Counted from the stretch's first letter, positions 1-7,028 are shown. The stretch: DNA of 12,210 nucleotides from Alphaproteobacteria bacterium (GCA_018883285.1 VEQJ01000013.1:1-12210); one strand, 5' to 3'. The notes: a model not told the origin generated them from the sequence alone. Translations and numbers: made by a program.

Positions 1-50
1 CCCCCAAACGCGAAGACGTGATCCTGGTCAGCAACCCGTTTGGGGGCTAG
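1..50 (+). CDS. C-terminal end of an upstream protein (partial)
   Basis: Reading from base 3, the frame gives PKREDVILVSNPFGG followed by TAG at 48-50. A hairpin and T-run follow, as expected after a gene end. The peptide is too short to assign a family. Frame 2 also stays open through this stretch into the AT-rich region, but there it translates into an unnatural peptide, so frame 3 is preferred. Bases 1-10 and 37-46 form a perfect inverted repeat, which may be chance within coding sequence. Confidence 0.4.
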   Translation, partial: PKREDVILVSNPFGG

Positions 51-69
51 GGGGTGGGAGGGGGGCGAT

Positions 70-101
70 TGCCGCCTTAGCGGCAGCCCAGGGATCTTTT
101 T
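70..101 (+). terminator. Weak terminator-like hairpin
   Basis: TGCCGC at 70-75 pairs perfectly with GCGGCA at 80-85 around a CTTA loop. A run of five T lies at 97-101, about 11 bases beyond the stem. That distance is longer than in a classic intrinsic terminator, so this is a weak or Rho-assisted candidate. It sits 20 bases after the stop of the upstream partial gene and just before the AT-rich promoter region, which suits a transcription boundary. Confidence 0.35.
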
Positions 102-137
102 GGCATAAAAAACCGCTGACAGATAAAATTACGAAAT

Positions 138-150
138 ATAGTATCACTAT
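138..150. repeat. ATAGT-ATC-ACTAT inverted repeat
   Basis: ATAGT at 138-142 and ACTAT at 146-150 are perfect inverted half-sites around ATC, just upstream of the -35 at 153. The same half-sites appear fused as the self-complementary ACTATAGT at 204-211, downstream of the proposed start of transcription. A repeated half-site on both sides of a promoter suggests a regulator that binds two places. The AT-rich base composition makes short palindromes easier to meet by chance. Confidence 0.3.
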
Positions 151-152
151 TG

Positions 153-181
153 TTGACATTATCATTGCATTCATGCAATAT
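153..181 (+). promoter_or_regulatory. Candidate sigma70-type promoter for the 421-aa gene
   Basis: A perfect -35 hexamer TTGACA lies at 153-158. After a 17-base spacer, CAATAT at 176-181 is a mediocre -10 (three of six consensus bases), preceded by TG at 174-175. This would start transcription near 188, leaving a leader of about 35 bases before the ATG at 224. The -35 is convincing and the -10 is weak, as is common for promoters that need an activator or are tightly repressed. The spacer contains a perfect palindrome. Confidence 0.45.
164..179. promoter_or_regulatory. Palindromic operator candidate within the promoter
   Basis: ATTGCAT at 164-170 and ATGCAAT at 173-179 form a perfect 7-bp inverted repeat with a 2-base centre. 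It fills the space between the proposed -35 and -10 and overlaps the -10 by four bases. A dimeric regulator bound here would block RNA polymerase. Which regulator is unknown; the XRE protein at 1888-2118 is the only HTH gene in the window but is in a different operon. Confidence 0.45.
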
Positions 182-203
182 CACAATAAAGAACATTGAT
201 TTA

Positions 204-211
204 ACTATAGT
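204..211. repeat. ACTATAGT palindrome in the leader
   Basis: Perfect 8-base self-complementary site 13 bases before the ATG at 224. It shares both halves with the inverted repeat at 138-150. If it is an operator, it lies in the transcribed leader. Confidence 0.25.
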
Positions 212-223
212 GGAATTTTATCG

Positions 224-1489
224 ATGCCAACGACTGATAACGTTAGGGTTTTTCCCGAAAAGGCAGGTATTCGTGAACGCGGCTTTGCAACGCGGGTCAC
301 GGGGCGGTTGGATGACAGCAACAGCATTGTCTTTGGCGAGTTGTTGAGAGAATGGCACTGCCATTTTACGGGCAACCCTAAAGCGGTTTTGCCGTATCTG
401 AATCGAAAAACGCTCGATCTAAGCAATCCCGACCATCGGCGTAGGGTTTCCAGTGAATGGTGGCAGGCTTGTGAAACAGAACCAAGTGATGAGTTTGTTA
501 AAAAAACAGCAGGGTCAGTTCGCAGATTGACGCATGACGTTCTTCATTTGATAAATGGATTTCCGCCAAATTGGCCAGGAGAGTATTATGTTGATTACGC
601 TGAGCCTTTAGTTTGGTTGCAATTAGGTTATGGGATGAACGGAATGCCGTTTAACAAAGACGGCTTAAAGGAGCAACTGAGTGCTCGACCAAGTTTTTTC
701 AGGAAGGTAGCTTTTGATAAAACGACTTTAGAATCTTGGTATGCAAAGACTTCAATGGGTGGAGAGGGTTTATTGAGTATTTATTTTGCTGCTACGACAC
801 TCGGTGCTCACGATCTCCGTAATATAAAGCAATTTTCTATTAGCGATTGTAAAGCGCGTTACCAGATACACAGCAATATCACTCCCGAATTTTTGGATCG
901 ATCCCTCGCAGCACAATGGCGTTATGCGGGCTTGCTGACCTCTTTGGTAGAAATTAATAGAGATGGTGGCAACCCTGTTGATGTGACCAAGCCGTGGAAC
1001 TTGGTTGCTCTTCGCGTTCCCTTCGATGTTGTGCGTCGAATGCGGGGGGCTTTTCCTGTCAGGCAAGAAGATAAACAAGCAATTCGAGAGGGGAAGGAGG
1101 CGTTTGGGGAAGATGCGGCAGGGGTTCCACTGATAGAACCCAGACTGCTTTGTTTCCCACCAAACTTGCGGGCTCGCATTCAGGCTTTTGAGGCGAAATA
1201 CGGTAAAGAATCAGCCCACAGAGGAGACTGTCTGAAGCCAGATATGTCGTTGTTTACGTCTATCACCCCCCATATGGATCAACGGGACGGGGCGAATCAA
1301 GCAATCCAATTGATTCCAACCTATGATCGTTGGGCGCGTATCCAACGGGGGGAGGAGCCCACAAGCTTAGAAAAACTGGCAGCCAGGGCACGTCAAGCCG
1401 CCGCCCGCCCATCGCAGGAGAGGCCATCTGTTGACATTGACATTGGGGCAATTTTGTTGGAACAGTTCACCCAGCTTGTAACAAGATAA
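224..1489 (+). CDS. Hypothetical protein, 421 aa, AT-rich accessory gene
   Basis: I do not recognise this family. The protein has no signal peptide, no hydrophobic segment long enough to cross a membrane and no obvious nucleotide-binding or HTH motif, so it is probably soluble and cytoplasmic. It is rich in aromatic residues in the middle (residues about 110-200, with EYYVDYAEPLVWLQLGYG) and has basic patches near residues 265-275 (VVRRMRG). A basic Ala/Arg-rich stretch lies near 380-395, followed by a short amphipathic tail. The ATG at 224 has only a weak GGA-type ribosome site at about 10 bases. Codon choice (TTT, AAA, TTG, GAT, many T/A third positions) differs from the GC-rich genes around it, which points to separate origin. 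A 130-aa gene follows after 9 bases, so the two are probably co-transcribed. Confidence 0.8.
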   Translation: MPTTDNVRVFPEKAGIRERGFATRVTGRLDDSNSIVFGELLREWHCHFTGNPKAVLPYLNRKTLDLSNPDHRRRVSSEWWQACETEPSDEFVKKTAGSVRRLTHDVLHLINGFPPNWPGEYYVDYAEPLVWLQLGYGMNGMPFNKDGLKEQLSARPSFFRKVAFDKTTLESWYAKTSMGGEGLLSIYFAATTLGAHDLRNIKQFSISDCKARYQIHSNITPEFLDRSLAAQWRYAGLLTSLVEINRDGGNPVDVTKPWNLVALRVPFDVVRRMRGAFPVRQEDKQAIREGKEAFGEDAAGVPLIEPRLLCFPPNLRARIQAFEAKYGKESAHRGDCLKPDMSLFTSITPHMDQRDGANQAIQLIPTYDRWARIQRGEEPTSLEKLAARARQAAARPSQERPSVDIDIGAILLEQFTQLVTR

Positions 1490-1498
1490 CACAAAATA

Positions 1499-1891
1499 AT
1501 GATGGCTAACATTATGACTCATGACGATATAACGCTTGCTGATGTTATCATAGCACAGGCGGTAACGGCGCAGATAGAAACTTTCTGGGAGAAATATGAA
1601 AATCTTGAAGGTAGTCCTGTTGAAAGACTGCGCCAATTTCTTACAGAGTCATTGGAAGCTCCTGATGAACTATTAGATCTGGCTAGACTAACCTTAGCCG
1701 ATCTTAGCGATAAGCGGGCTCAACATGGACTGAATCTAGAACGGCTAGAAGCCTTGTTTATGGTGGTTCTGACGGCGGCAGACCCTGACGCAAATGTGGA
1801 GGCACTTCGCAACTTGTTCCTTGAGTTCATCGGGGAAACCCTGCCAGAGTTAGGATCCACTCGTGACCCCAGGGGAAATTTTGGTCGCTAA
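1499..1891 (+). CDS. Hypothetical small acidic helical protein, 130 aa
   Basis: No family recognised. The sequence is mostly predicted helix, acidic and leucine-rich (for example FLTESLEAPDELLDLARLTL at about 44-63), with no signal peptide or membrane segment. This composition is typical of small partner or adaptor proteins, but that is only an inference. The gene starts 9 bases after the 421-aa gene; ATG codons at 1499, 1502 and 1514 are all possible, and none has a clear Shine-Dalgarno, so the start is uncertain by up to five residues. Its base composition is AT-leaning like its upstream neighbour. Its TAA (1889-1891) overlaps the TAG of the convergent XRE gene (1888-1890 read on the minus strand), leaving no room for a terminator between them. 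Confidence 0.75.
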   Translation: MMANIMTHDDITLADVIIAQAVTAQIETFWEKYENLEGSPVERLRQFLTESLEAPDELLDLARLTLADLSDKRAQHGLNLERLEALFMVVLTAADPDANVEALRNLFLEFIGETLPELGSTRDPRGNFGR

Positions 1892-2118
1892 ACCGCCAGC
1901 TGTTGGGGGGTGATGCCCAGGGCGGCGGCGATTTTGTCGCGGATGGCCTTGCGCAGGCGCGGGCTGGCTTCCTGCTGGGCAAAGGCGGGTTGGCTGATAC
2001 CCAGGCGTTCGGCCACCTGTGCCTGGGTTAAGCCCAGATATTCCCGCCACGCCCGCACCGCCGTCCATCCCTGGTCAAACATCGCGTTCACCACGGTGTT
2101 GGGGATATAGGCCATCAT
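1888..2118 (-). CDS. XRE-family HTH regulator, 76 aa
   Basis: Small DNA-binding protein with one helix-turn-helix at about residues 29-51 (LTQAQVAERLGISQPAFAQQ). The core AWREYLGLTQAQVAERLGIS matches the short XRE proteins that are often antitoxins or autoregulators in type II toxin-antitoxin loci. No toxin-like ORF is next to it here. Instead its ATG overlaps the TGA of the ABC1 kinase gene in an ATGA (2115-2118), which suggests translational coupling; a second ATG follows at once. It may regulate its own operon. The C-terminus (ITPQQLAV) follows the HTH domain directly, so there is no sensor domain. Its stop overlaps that of the convergent 130-aa gene. Confidence 0.85.
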   Translation of the reverse strand: MMAYIPNTVVNAMFDQGWTAVRAWREYLGLTQAQVAERLGISQPAFAQQEASPRLRKAIRDKIAAALGITPQQLAV

Positions 2119-3458
2119 CCCAACAACCCTACTTTTGCTAAGGCGGCCTGTTGGCGGGTGGTGACGGCGGCGACGTCGAACTGGCCGATTAGCTCGTGAA
2201 ACAGCTGGTACCAGTTTACCTCAGCCTTTAGGCGCAGGAAGACGGAGCCTAAGCCGACGGCGGCGCGATCCATAAAAACGAATTCGCGCGGCGGCTTAAC
2301 CCCGCCCAGCTCGCGCAGCTGTTGATGCACCGCCCGCGCCACCTCCCGCCCATAAATGCCTGAGTTGGTTTCTTGCAGCCGCCTTGCCCGATCCTCCATC
2401 AACGGTGCGTAGACAAAGCTGGCCCATTGGTTCAGCACCCCAATCATCTCCTTCGACAGGTCGCTAAAGCCCCAGCTTTCATAGGCGCTGACCGCCAATT
2501 CGGTGTCATGGCTTTGCAGGGCGCGGTAGAGATCGATAACCCCCTTAACAAAACTGGGCGGGAAAACGCGGATGCAACCAAAGTCCAACAAATTGATGCT
2601 GGCATCCTCCCGCACCGAATAATTGCCCATATGCGGGTCGCCATGGATGATGCCGTGGTGATAGAACGGCACATACCAGGCACGAAACATGTTCAGGGCG
2701 ACTTGGTTGCGAAACTCTTGGGGATGGTCGGTCACGGCGATCATCGGTTGCCCGCCCAGCCAACTCATGGTCAGCAGGCGCCCCGTTGACAGATCCAGGC
2801 GCGGGGTCGGCACATGCACCCCCGCTTCATTCGCCAACATATGCTGGTACAGCTGCATCTGCCGCAACTCCCGCTCATAATCCAACTCCTCCCACAGGCG
2901 ATCGCTGATCTCCTGGTGAATTTCCTGGGTGCGGATGGTTTTGTCATAGCGTTCGTACAGGGCAATCAGCAGCCGCAGCTGTTTCAAATCCGCCTCAACC
3001 GCCGCCGCCATATCGGGGTATTGCAGCTTGCAAGCCAGCAGCTGACCATCATGGCCGCGGGCTTGGTGCACCTGCCCCAATGAGGCTGCCGCCGAAGCCG
3101 CCTGGCTAAACTCCGCAAAGCAGCTTTGCCAATCGGCACCCAACTCCGTCTGCATGCGGCGGCGCACAAATGGCCAGCCCATCGCTGGCGCGTTCGCCTG
3201 CAACTGTGCCAGTTCGCGCACATATTCCTCGGGCAGCAGGTCGGGCACGGTTGACAGAATCTGCGCCACCTTCATCAGGGGGCCTTTCAGCCCACCCAGC
3301 GCCGCCCGCAACTCCTGCGCATGGTTTTCCCGATTGATGGTGACGCCAAAGACTTTTTCGCCCGCCACCCGTGCGGCCAGGCCACCCATCGCCCCCGTCA
3401 CCTGCGCGTAACGCCGCCAACGGCCACCCATGGTGTTTTGGTCTCGTAAATCGTTCAT
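2115..3458 (-). CDS. ABC1/AarF/ADCK-family atypical kinase
   Basis: Member of the ABC1 (UbiB/COQ8) protein-kinase-like family, usually linked to ubiquinone biosynthesis or other lipid-linked metabolism at the membrane. The family marks are in order: KVAQ at 63-66 in place of KxGQ, the alanine-rich loop AAASLGQVH at 123-131, ATP-contact K144 (LLACKLQYPD), ELDYE at 191-195, the catalytic loop HGDPHMGN at 272-279, and DFG at 292-294. At 447 aa, with no obvious C-terminal membrane pair, it is closer to the soluble COQ8-like group than to classical UbiB. The KVAQ variant is, from memory, usual for this alphaproteobacterial subgroup. A TATACT -10 lies only 6 bases upstream of this ATG, so either the mRNA is leaderless or translation starts at the ATG for residue 10 (3429-3431). 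It is the first gene of an operon with the XRE gene. Confidence 0.9.
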   Translation of the reverse strand: MNDLRDQNTMGGRWRRYAQVTGAMGGLAARVAGEKVFGVTINRENHAQELRAALGGLKGPLMKVAQILSTVPDLLPEEYVRELAQLQANAPAMGWPFVRRRMQTELGADWQSCFAEFSQAASAAASLGQVHQARGHDGQLLACKLQYPDMAAAVEADLKQLRLLIALYERYDKTIRTQEIHQEISDRLWEELDYERELRQMQLYQHMLANEAGVHVPTPRLDLSTGRLLTMSWLGGQPMIAVTDHPQEFRNQVALNMFRAWYVPFYHHGIIHGDPHMGNYSVREDASINLLDFGCIRVFPPSFVKGVIDLYRALQSHDTELAVSAYESWGFSDLSKEMIGVLNQWASFVYAPLMEDRARRLQETNSGIYGREVARAVHQQLRELGGVKPPREFVFMDRAAVGLGSVFLRLKAEVNWYQLFHELIGQFDVAAVTTRQQAALAKVGLLG

Positions 3459-3464
3459 GCCAGC

Positions 3465-3493
3465 AGTATAGTCGCATGGCGGAATTTTCGTAA
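3465..3493 (-). promoter_or_regulatory. Candidate promoter for the kinase-XRE operon
   Basis: On the minus strand, TATACT (plus-strand 3465-3470) is a five-of-six -10. TTACGA (plus-strand 3488-3493) is a poor -35 at 17 bases. The implied start of transcription falls at or next to the A of the ATG at 3458, implying a leaderless message unless the inner ATG at 3431 is used. Confidence 0.4.
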
Positions 3494-3558
3494 GCCTGCA
3501 TCGATGATTCTTTTAAGAAGATTCTGTGATGGGGGTGGCGGCTAAGCTTTTTAAAAAA

Positions 3559-3566
3559 GGGGGGGG
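3559..3566 (+). other. G8 homopolymer forming the ribosome-binding site
   Basis: Eight consecutive G bases touch the ATG at 3567; with the preceding A run (AAAAAAGG) they form the purine-rich ribosome site of the first Sel1 gene. A second ATG follows immediately at 3570 and would give more normal spacing. Slippage in the run would alter Shine-Dalgarno spacing rather than the reading frame. Confidence 0.5.
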
Positions 3567-4076
3567 ATGATGCGTCGCAGTTTTGGTTTCGTGATGGCGA
3601 TAGGGGGGGCGCTGATGCTGGTTCAGCCAGGCCTTGTTCACGCGCAGGAACAGGCACAGGCACAAGCCCCTGTCCAGCCGCAAACCCCGATGGCGATGAT
3701 GGAGGCTGCCGCCAACCGCGGCGATGCAATCGCGCAAACCAACCTGGGCATCGCCCATGAATTTGGCTATGGCGTGGCGCAAAACCCGCAGGAGGCGGTG
3801 AAGTGGTACCAACGGGCGGCGACGCAGGGGGATGTGCGGGCGCAATTTTACCTGAGTGGCTGTTACGAAATGGGCACGGGCGTGGCGCAGGATTTTGTGC
3901 AGGCCTATTACTGGCTAAGCGTTGCGGTGGCCAACAGCTCACCCGCCAGCAGCGGCTATGTGGAGATGATACGGCGCCGCGATCGCCTGGGGCGTACCCG
4001 CCTTAAGCCTGACCAAATCGCCGATGCCCAAAAACGCAGCCGTGAATGGAAGCCGCAGAAAGAGGCGGCCAAATAG
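3567..4076 (+). CDS. Exported Sel1-repeat protein, 169 aa
   Basis: Sel1 (TPR-like) repeats are helical scaffolds for protein-protein contact. Residues 1-26 form a signal peptide: basic MMRRS, a hydrophobic core, and a VHA cleavage site before QEQ. A short Gln/Ala/Pro linker (27-41) follows. Two Sel1 repeats span about 52-87 and 88-122, with the typical G-D-A-x-A-Q, G-x-G-V and A-x-x-W-Y positions. The C-terminus is basic and contains LKPDQIADAQKRSREW, which resembles LTPEQIARVQKML in the second Sel1 protein at 7068, so the two may be paralogues. The protein is probably periplasmic. It sits 43 bases upstream of glpX and reads in the same direction. Confidence 0.85.
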   Translation: MMRRSFGFVMAIGGALMLVQPGLVHAQEQAQAQAPVQPQTPMAMMEAAANRGDAIAQTNLGIAHEFGYGVAQNPQEAVKWYQRAATQGDVRAQFYLSGCYEMGTGVAQDFVQAYYWLSVAVANSSPASSGYVEMIRRRDRLGRTRLKPDQIADAQKRSREWKPQKEAAK

Positions 4077-4119
4077 GTTGGCCATTGCGAGGTTGGCGAT
4101 AACCTGCTTAACTTAAGCC

Positions 4120-5178
4120 ATGAATACGCAATCAAAACCGCAAGTTGTTCCGATGATGAATCTGCAGGATACCCCACCCACGGCGCCAGCCTTTATGGAT
4201 CGCAACCTAGCCCTTGAAGTGGTGCGGGTGACGGAGGCCGCCGCCCTGTCCGCCTGTCGCTTTGTTGGCCGCGGTGATGAAAAGGCCGCCGATCAGGCCG
4301 CCGTTGATGCCATGCGCAACGCCCTGAACAGCCTGGATATCGATGGCACCATCGTGATTGGTGAGGGCGAACGGGATGAGGCGCCGATGCTGTATATCGG
4401 CGAAAAGGTTGGATCTGGCCGTGGGCCAAAGGTCAGCGTGGCGTTGGATCCCTTAGAGGGCACCACAATAACCGCTGTCGGCGGTAACAACGCCCTGGCG
4501 GTGGTGGCGATGGCGCAGCATGGCAATTTGTTGCAGGCGCCCGATGTTTATATGGACAAAATCGCCGTTGGGGGTGGTCTGCCCGACGGGGTGGTGGATC
4601 TGGATGCGCCTGTCGCCCAAAATTTGGCGCAGCTGGCCGCCGCCAAAGGCACCCTGGTCGAAAATTTGATGGTGTGCGTGTTGGATCGCCCCCGCCATGC
4701 CCAGTTGATTGCCGATATTCGCGCCACCGGCGCCCGCATCAACCTGATTCAAGATGGGGATGTCAGCGCGGTTATCGCCACCGTGCTGCCCGAAAGCGGT
4801 ATCGATATTTATATGGGCAGTGGGGGCGCGCCTGAGGGGGTGTTGGCTGCCGCCGCCCTGTGTTGCATCGGGGGGCAGATTCAGGGGCGATTGCTGTTCC
4901 GCAACGATGATGAGCGGGAACGGGCGGCACGGCTGGGCATCACCGACCTTAACCGCAAATACCAGCTATCCGACCTGGCGCAGGGCGATGTGATGTTCGC
5001 CGCCACTGGCGTGACCGATGGGTCGCTGCTTAAGGGAATACGGCTGACCCCCAATGGTGCCGTTTCCCATTCGTTAATCATGCGCGCCTACAGCGGGACG
5101 GTGCGGCGAATTGAGGCTGAGCATAATTTCAGCCGCCGCCAGGGATTTTACGGGCAACATTTCGCCGCCAAGGCTTAG
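4120..5178 (+). CDS. glpX: Class II fructose-1,6-bisphosphatase GlpX
   Basis: Metal-dependent hydrolysis of fructose 1,6-bisphosphate to fructose 6-phosphate in gluconeogenesis (and, in some relatives, sedoheptulose bisphosphate in the Calvin cycle). The diagnostic segments are present: MDRNLALEVVRVTEAAAL at 26-43, the metal-binding GEGERDEAPM at 81-90, DPLEGT at 110-115, and GSGGAPEGVLAAAAL in the substrate region. At 352 aa it is slightly longer than the family because of about 25 extra N-terminal residues. Most relatives begin near MDRNL, so the ATG at 4195 or one of those at 4153/4156 could be the true start; none has a clear Shine-Dalgarno. recJ starts 5 bases after the stop, matching the alphaproteobacterial glpX-recJ order. 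Confidence 0.95.
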   Translation: MNTQSKPQVVPMMNLQDTPPTAPAFMDRNLALEVVRVTEAAALSACRFVGRGDEKAADQAAVDAMRNALNSLDIDGTIVIGEGERDEAPMLYIGEKVGSGRGPKVSVALDPLEGTTITAVGGNNALAVVAMAQHGNLLQAPDVYMDKIAVGGGLPDGVVDLDAPVAQNLAQLAAAKGTLVENLMVCVLDRPRHAQLIADIRATGARINLIQDGDVSAVIATVLPESGIDIYMGSGGAPEGVLAAAALCCIGGQIQGRLLFRNDDERERAARLGITDLNRKYQLSDLAQGDVMFAATGVTDGSLLKGIRLTPNGAVSHSLIMRAYSGTVRRIEAEHNFSRRQGFYGQHFAAKA

Positions 5179-5183
5179 CCGCC

Positions 5184-7028
5184 ATGGCACGGCCTGCCCT
5201 CCGCGATTTTTCAGACTCCTTAGGTGACGCATTGACTCAATCCCCCCCCAACGCCTCCTTTCTTGGCTATAACTGGCAACAGCAGCCGGTCAATAGCCAG
5301 TTCGGCCTTGCCCTTAGCCAACGCTATGGATTGATGCCGCAGCTGGCCAATGTGTTGGCGGGGCGCATTGAGGATTTGGATGCGGCGGAGCTGTTTTTGC
5401 ATCCCAGCCTGCGGATACAGCTGGGCAATCCCAACAGCTTGCGCGATATGGATCGGGCGATTGCCCGCACCATTCAGGCCTTGCAGAACAATGAGCCGTT
5501 GGCGGTGTGGGGGGATTACGATGTTGATGGCGCGACCTCAAGCGCGCTGCTGACCCTGTTTTTCCGCAGCCTGGGGCATGAGCCGCGCATTCACATTCCC
5601 GATCGGATTGATGAGGGGTATGGCCCCAACGCGGCGGGCTTGACGGAGCTGTATAACGCGGGTTGCCGACTGGTCTTTGTGGTCGATTCGGGCACGCTGG
5701 CTTTTGAGCCGTTGGCGGCGGCTAAGGCCATTGGGCTGGACGTTATCGTCTTGGATCACCATCAGGCTAAGCCTGAATTGCCGCCCGCCTATGCGGTGAT
5801 TAACCCCAACCGTCTGGATGATGACAGCGGTTACAACACCCTGGCCGCGGTTGGCGTCAGCTTTTTGTTCTTGGTCGCGCTGGTACGGGCGATGAAGGTG
5901 GCGGGGTGGGACGCGGAACAGTTGCCCGACTTGCTGCAATGGTTGGATGTGGTGGCGTTGGGAACGGTGTGCGATGTGATGCCGCTACGGGGGTTGAATC
6001 GGGCGCTGGTGGCGCAGGGGCTTAAGGTCATGCGGCGCAGTGCCAACCCTGGCCTACGCGCCCTGGCGGCCAGTGCCAATTTGACCAAGATTCCCAGCGC
6101 GCACAGCTGTGGCTTCGTGTTGGGCCCCCGCATCAACGCGGGTGGGCGCGTGGGGCAGGCGGATTTGGGCGCCCGCCTGTTGACCAGCCAGACCGATGCC
6201 CAGGCCAATGAATTGGCGGCGGAGTTGGATCGGTTGAATCTGGAACGGCGGCAATTGGAACAGGCCGCCACCGCCCAGGCCTTAGCCTGGGTTGAGGAGC
6301 AGGAGGTGCAAAAGGGCGCAGCCGCCGACAGCGTGTTGGTGGTGGCGCATGCCGATTGGCACCCCGGCATCATCGGCCTGATTTCATCCCGATTGGTTGA
6401 GATTTATCAGCGCCCCGCCGTGGCCTTTAGCCTGAGCGCGCATCCCGCCAAGGGTTCGGGGCGTTCGATTCAGGGTTTTGACCTGGGCGGGGCGGTGTTG
6501 GCGGCGCGGGCGGCGGGATTGCTGGTCGATGGCGGCGGGCATGCGATGGCGGCGGGCATGGCGATTGCCAATCAGGATCCAGGGGCAGAGATTGAGGCGC
6601 TGAAACAATTTTTTCAGCAACGGCTGGCCGCGATTGAACCAGGCACCCTGGCGCGAACCACCCGCTATTTTGACGATTATATTGGCAGCTTGGCCTGGCA
6701 AGACCCGCAATTCATGGCGCAGTTGCAACAGTTGGCACCCTTTGGTGAGGGGAATCCATCCCCCAAATTCTGCCTGAACCATTTGGAAATTATTGCGGTG
6801 AATGAACCGACCACCGGCCTGGTACAGGCGATGTTTAAGGATCAAAATGGCAAATGGCTAAAGGCCAACCTTAGCCGCCGTTTGGCCAGCCGGCAGGAGG
6901 ATTTGTTAGCCCTAAGGGGGCAGCCGCTGTCGGCGATTGTCACCTTTCAACTCAGCGATACCCCCCGCGGCATGCGCGCCTATCTATCCTTTGAGGATGT
7001 GATGTTGGACACTCAAAACGGTTTGTAA
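5184..7028 (+). CDS. recJ: Single-stranded-DNA-specific exonuclease RecJ
   Basis: 5'-to-3' ssDNA exonuclease of the DHH superfamily, acting in recombination repair and mismatch repair. The motifs appear in order: DYDVDG at 111-116, VVDSGT at 166-171 (relatives usually have Cys or Asn where this has Ser), DHH at 191-193, and VCDVMPL at 262-268. GPRINAGGR at 314-322, WHPGIIG at 392-398 and the DHHA1 glycine motif GGGHAMAAG at 450-458 follow. The C-terminal OB-like domain, about residues 500-614, is complete and ends in SFEDVMLDTQ. The length of 614 aa is normal for alphaproteobacteria. The ATG at 5184 follows the glpX stop by 5 bases with no strong Shine-Dalgarno, so coupling to glpX is likely. 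A diverged copy of part of its C-terminal coding region lies at 8064-8120. Confidence 0.95.
   Translation: MARPALRDFSDSLGDALTQSPPNASFLGYNWQQQPVNSQFGLALSQRYGLMPQLANVLAGRIEDLDAAELFLHPSLRIQLGNPNSLRDMDRAIARTIQALQNNEPLAVWGDYDVDGATSSALLTLFFRSLGHEPRIHIPDRIDEGYGPNAAGLTELYNAGCRLVFVVDSGTLAFEPLAAAKAIGLDVIVLDHHQAKPELPPAYAVINPNRLDDDSGYNTLAAVGVSFLFLVALVRAMKVAGWDAEQLPDLLQWLDVVALGTVCDVMPLRGLNRALVAQGLKVMRRSANPGLRALAASANLTKIPSAHSCGFVLGPRINAGGRVGQADLGARLLTSQTDAQANELAAELDRLNLERRQLEQAATAQALAWVEEQEVQKGAAADSVLVVAHADWHPGIIGLISSRLVEIYQRPAVAFSLSAHPAKGSGRSIQGFDLGGAVLAARAAGLLVDGGGHAMAAGMAIANQDPGAEIEALKQFFQQRLAAIEPGTLARTTRYFDDYIGSLAWQDPQFMAQLQQLAPFGEGNPSPKFCLNHLEIIAVNEPTTGLVQAMFKDQNGKWLKANLSRRLASRQEDLLALRGQPLSAIVTFQLSDTPRGMRAYLSFEDVMLDTQNGL

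Larger units (their letters stand above)
3459..3566. other. Divergent intergenic region, kinase and Sel1 genes
   Basis: A 108-base gap between divergent genes. It holds the minus-strand -10 TATACT, a near-palindrome TTCTTTTAAGAA at 3508-3519 flanked by GATTC on both sides (3506-3510 and 3520-3524), and the G8 ribosome site. No clear plus-strand promoter was seen. Confidence 0.5.

Noticed and set aside
1..46. Perfect 10-bp inverted repeat CCCCCAAACG/CGTTTGGGGG as a mobile-element end
   Set aside because: It lies within the likely coding tail of the upstream gene, has no matching copy at the other side of the AT-rich module and no target duplication visible.
138..211. Controller-protein (C-box) site of a restriction-modification system
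   Set aside because: ACTATAGT resembles C-box halves only loosely, and neither downstream protein shows methyltransferase or nuclease motifs.
3106..3942. 278-aa open frame on the minus strand spanning the kinase start, the intergenic gap and the first Sel1 gene
   Set aside because: It reads through two well-supported genes in other frames, has a low-complexity Pro/Arg/Ser composition typical of shadow frames in GC-rich DNA, and no family resemblance.
5831..6373. 180-aa minus-strand frame inside recJ
   Set aside because: It lies opposite conserved RecJ motifs and has shadow-type composition (Ser/Ala/Arg/Cys-rich); no ribosome site.
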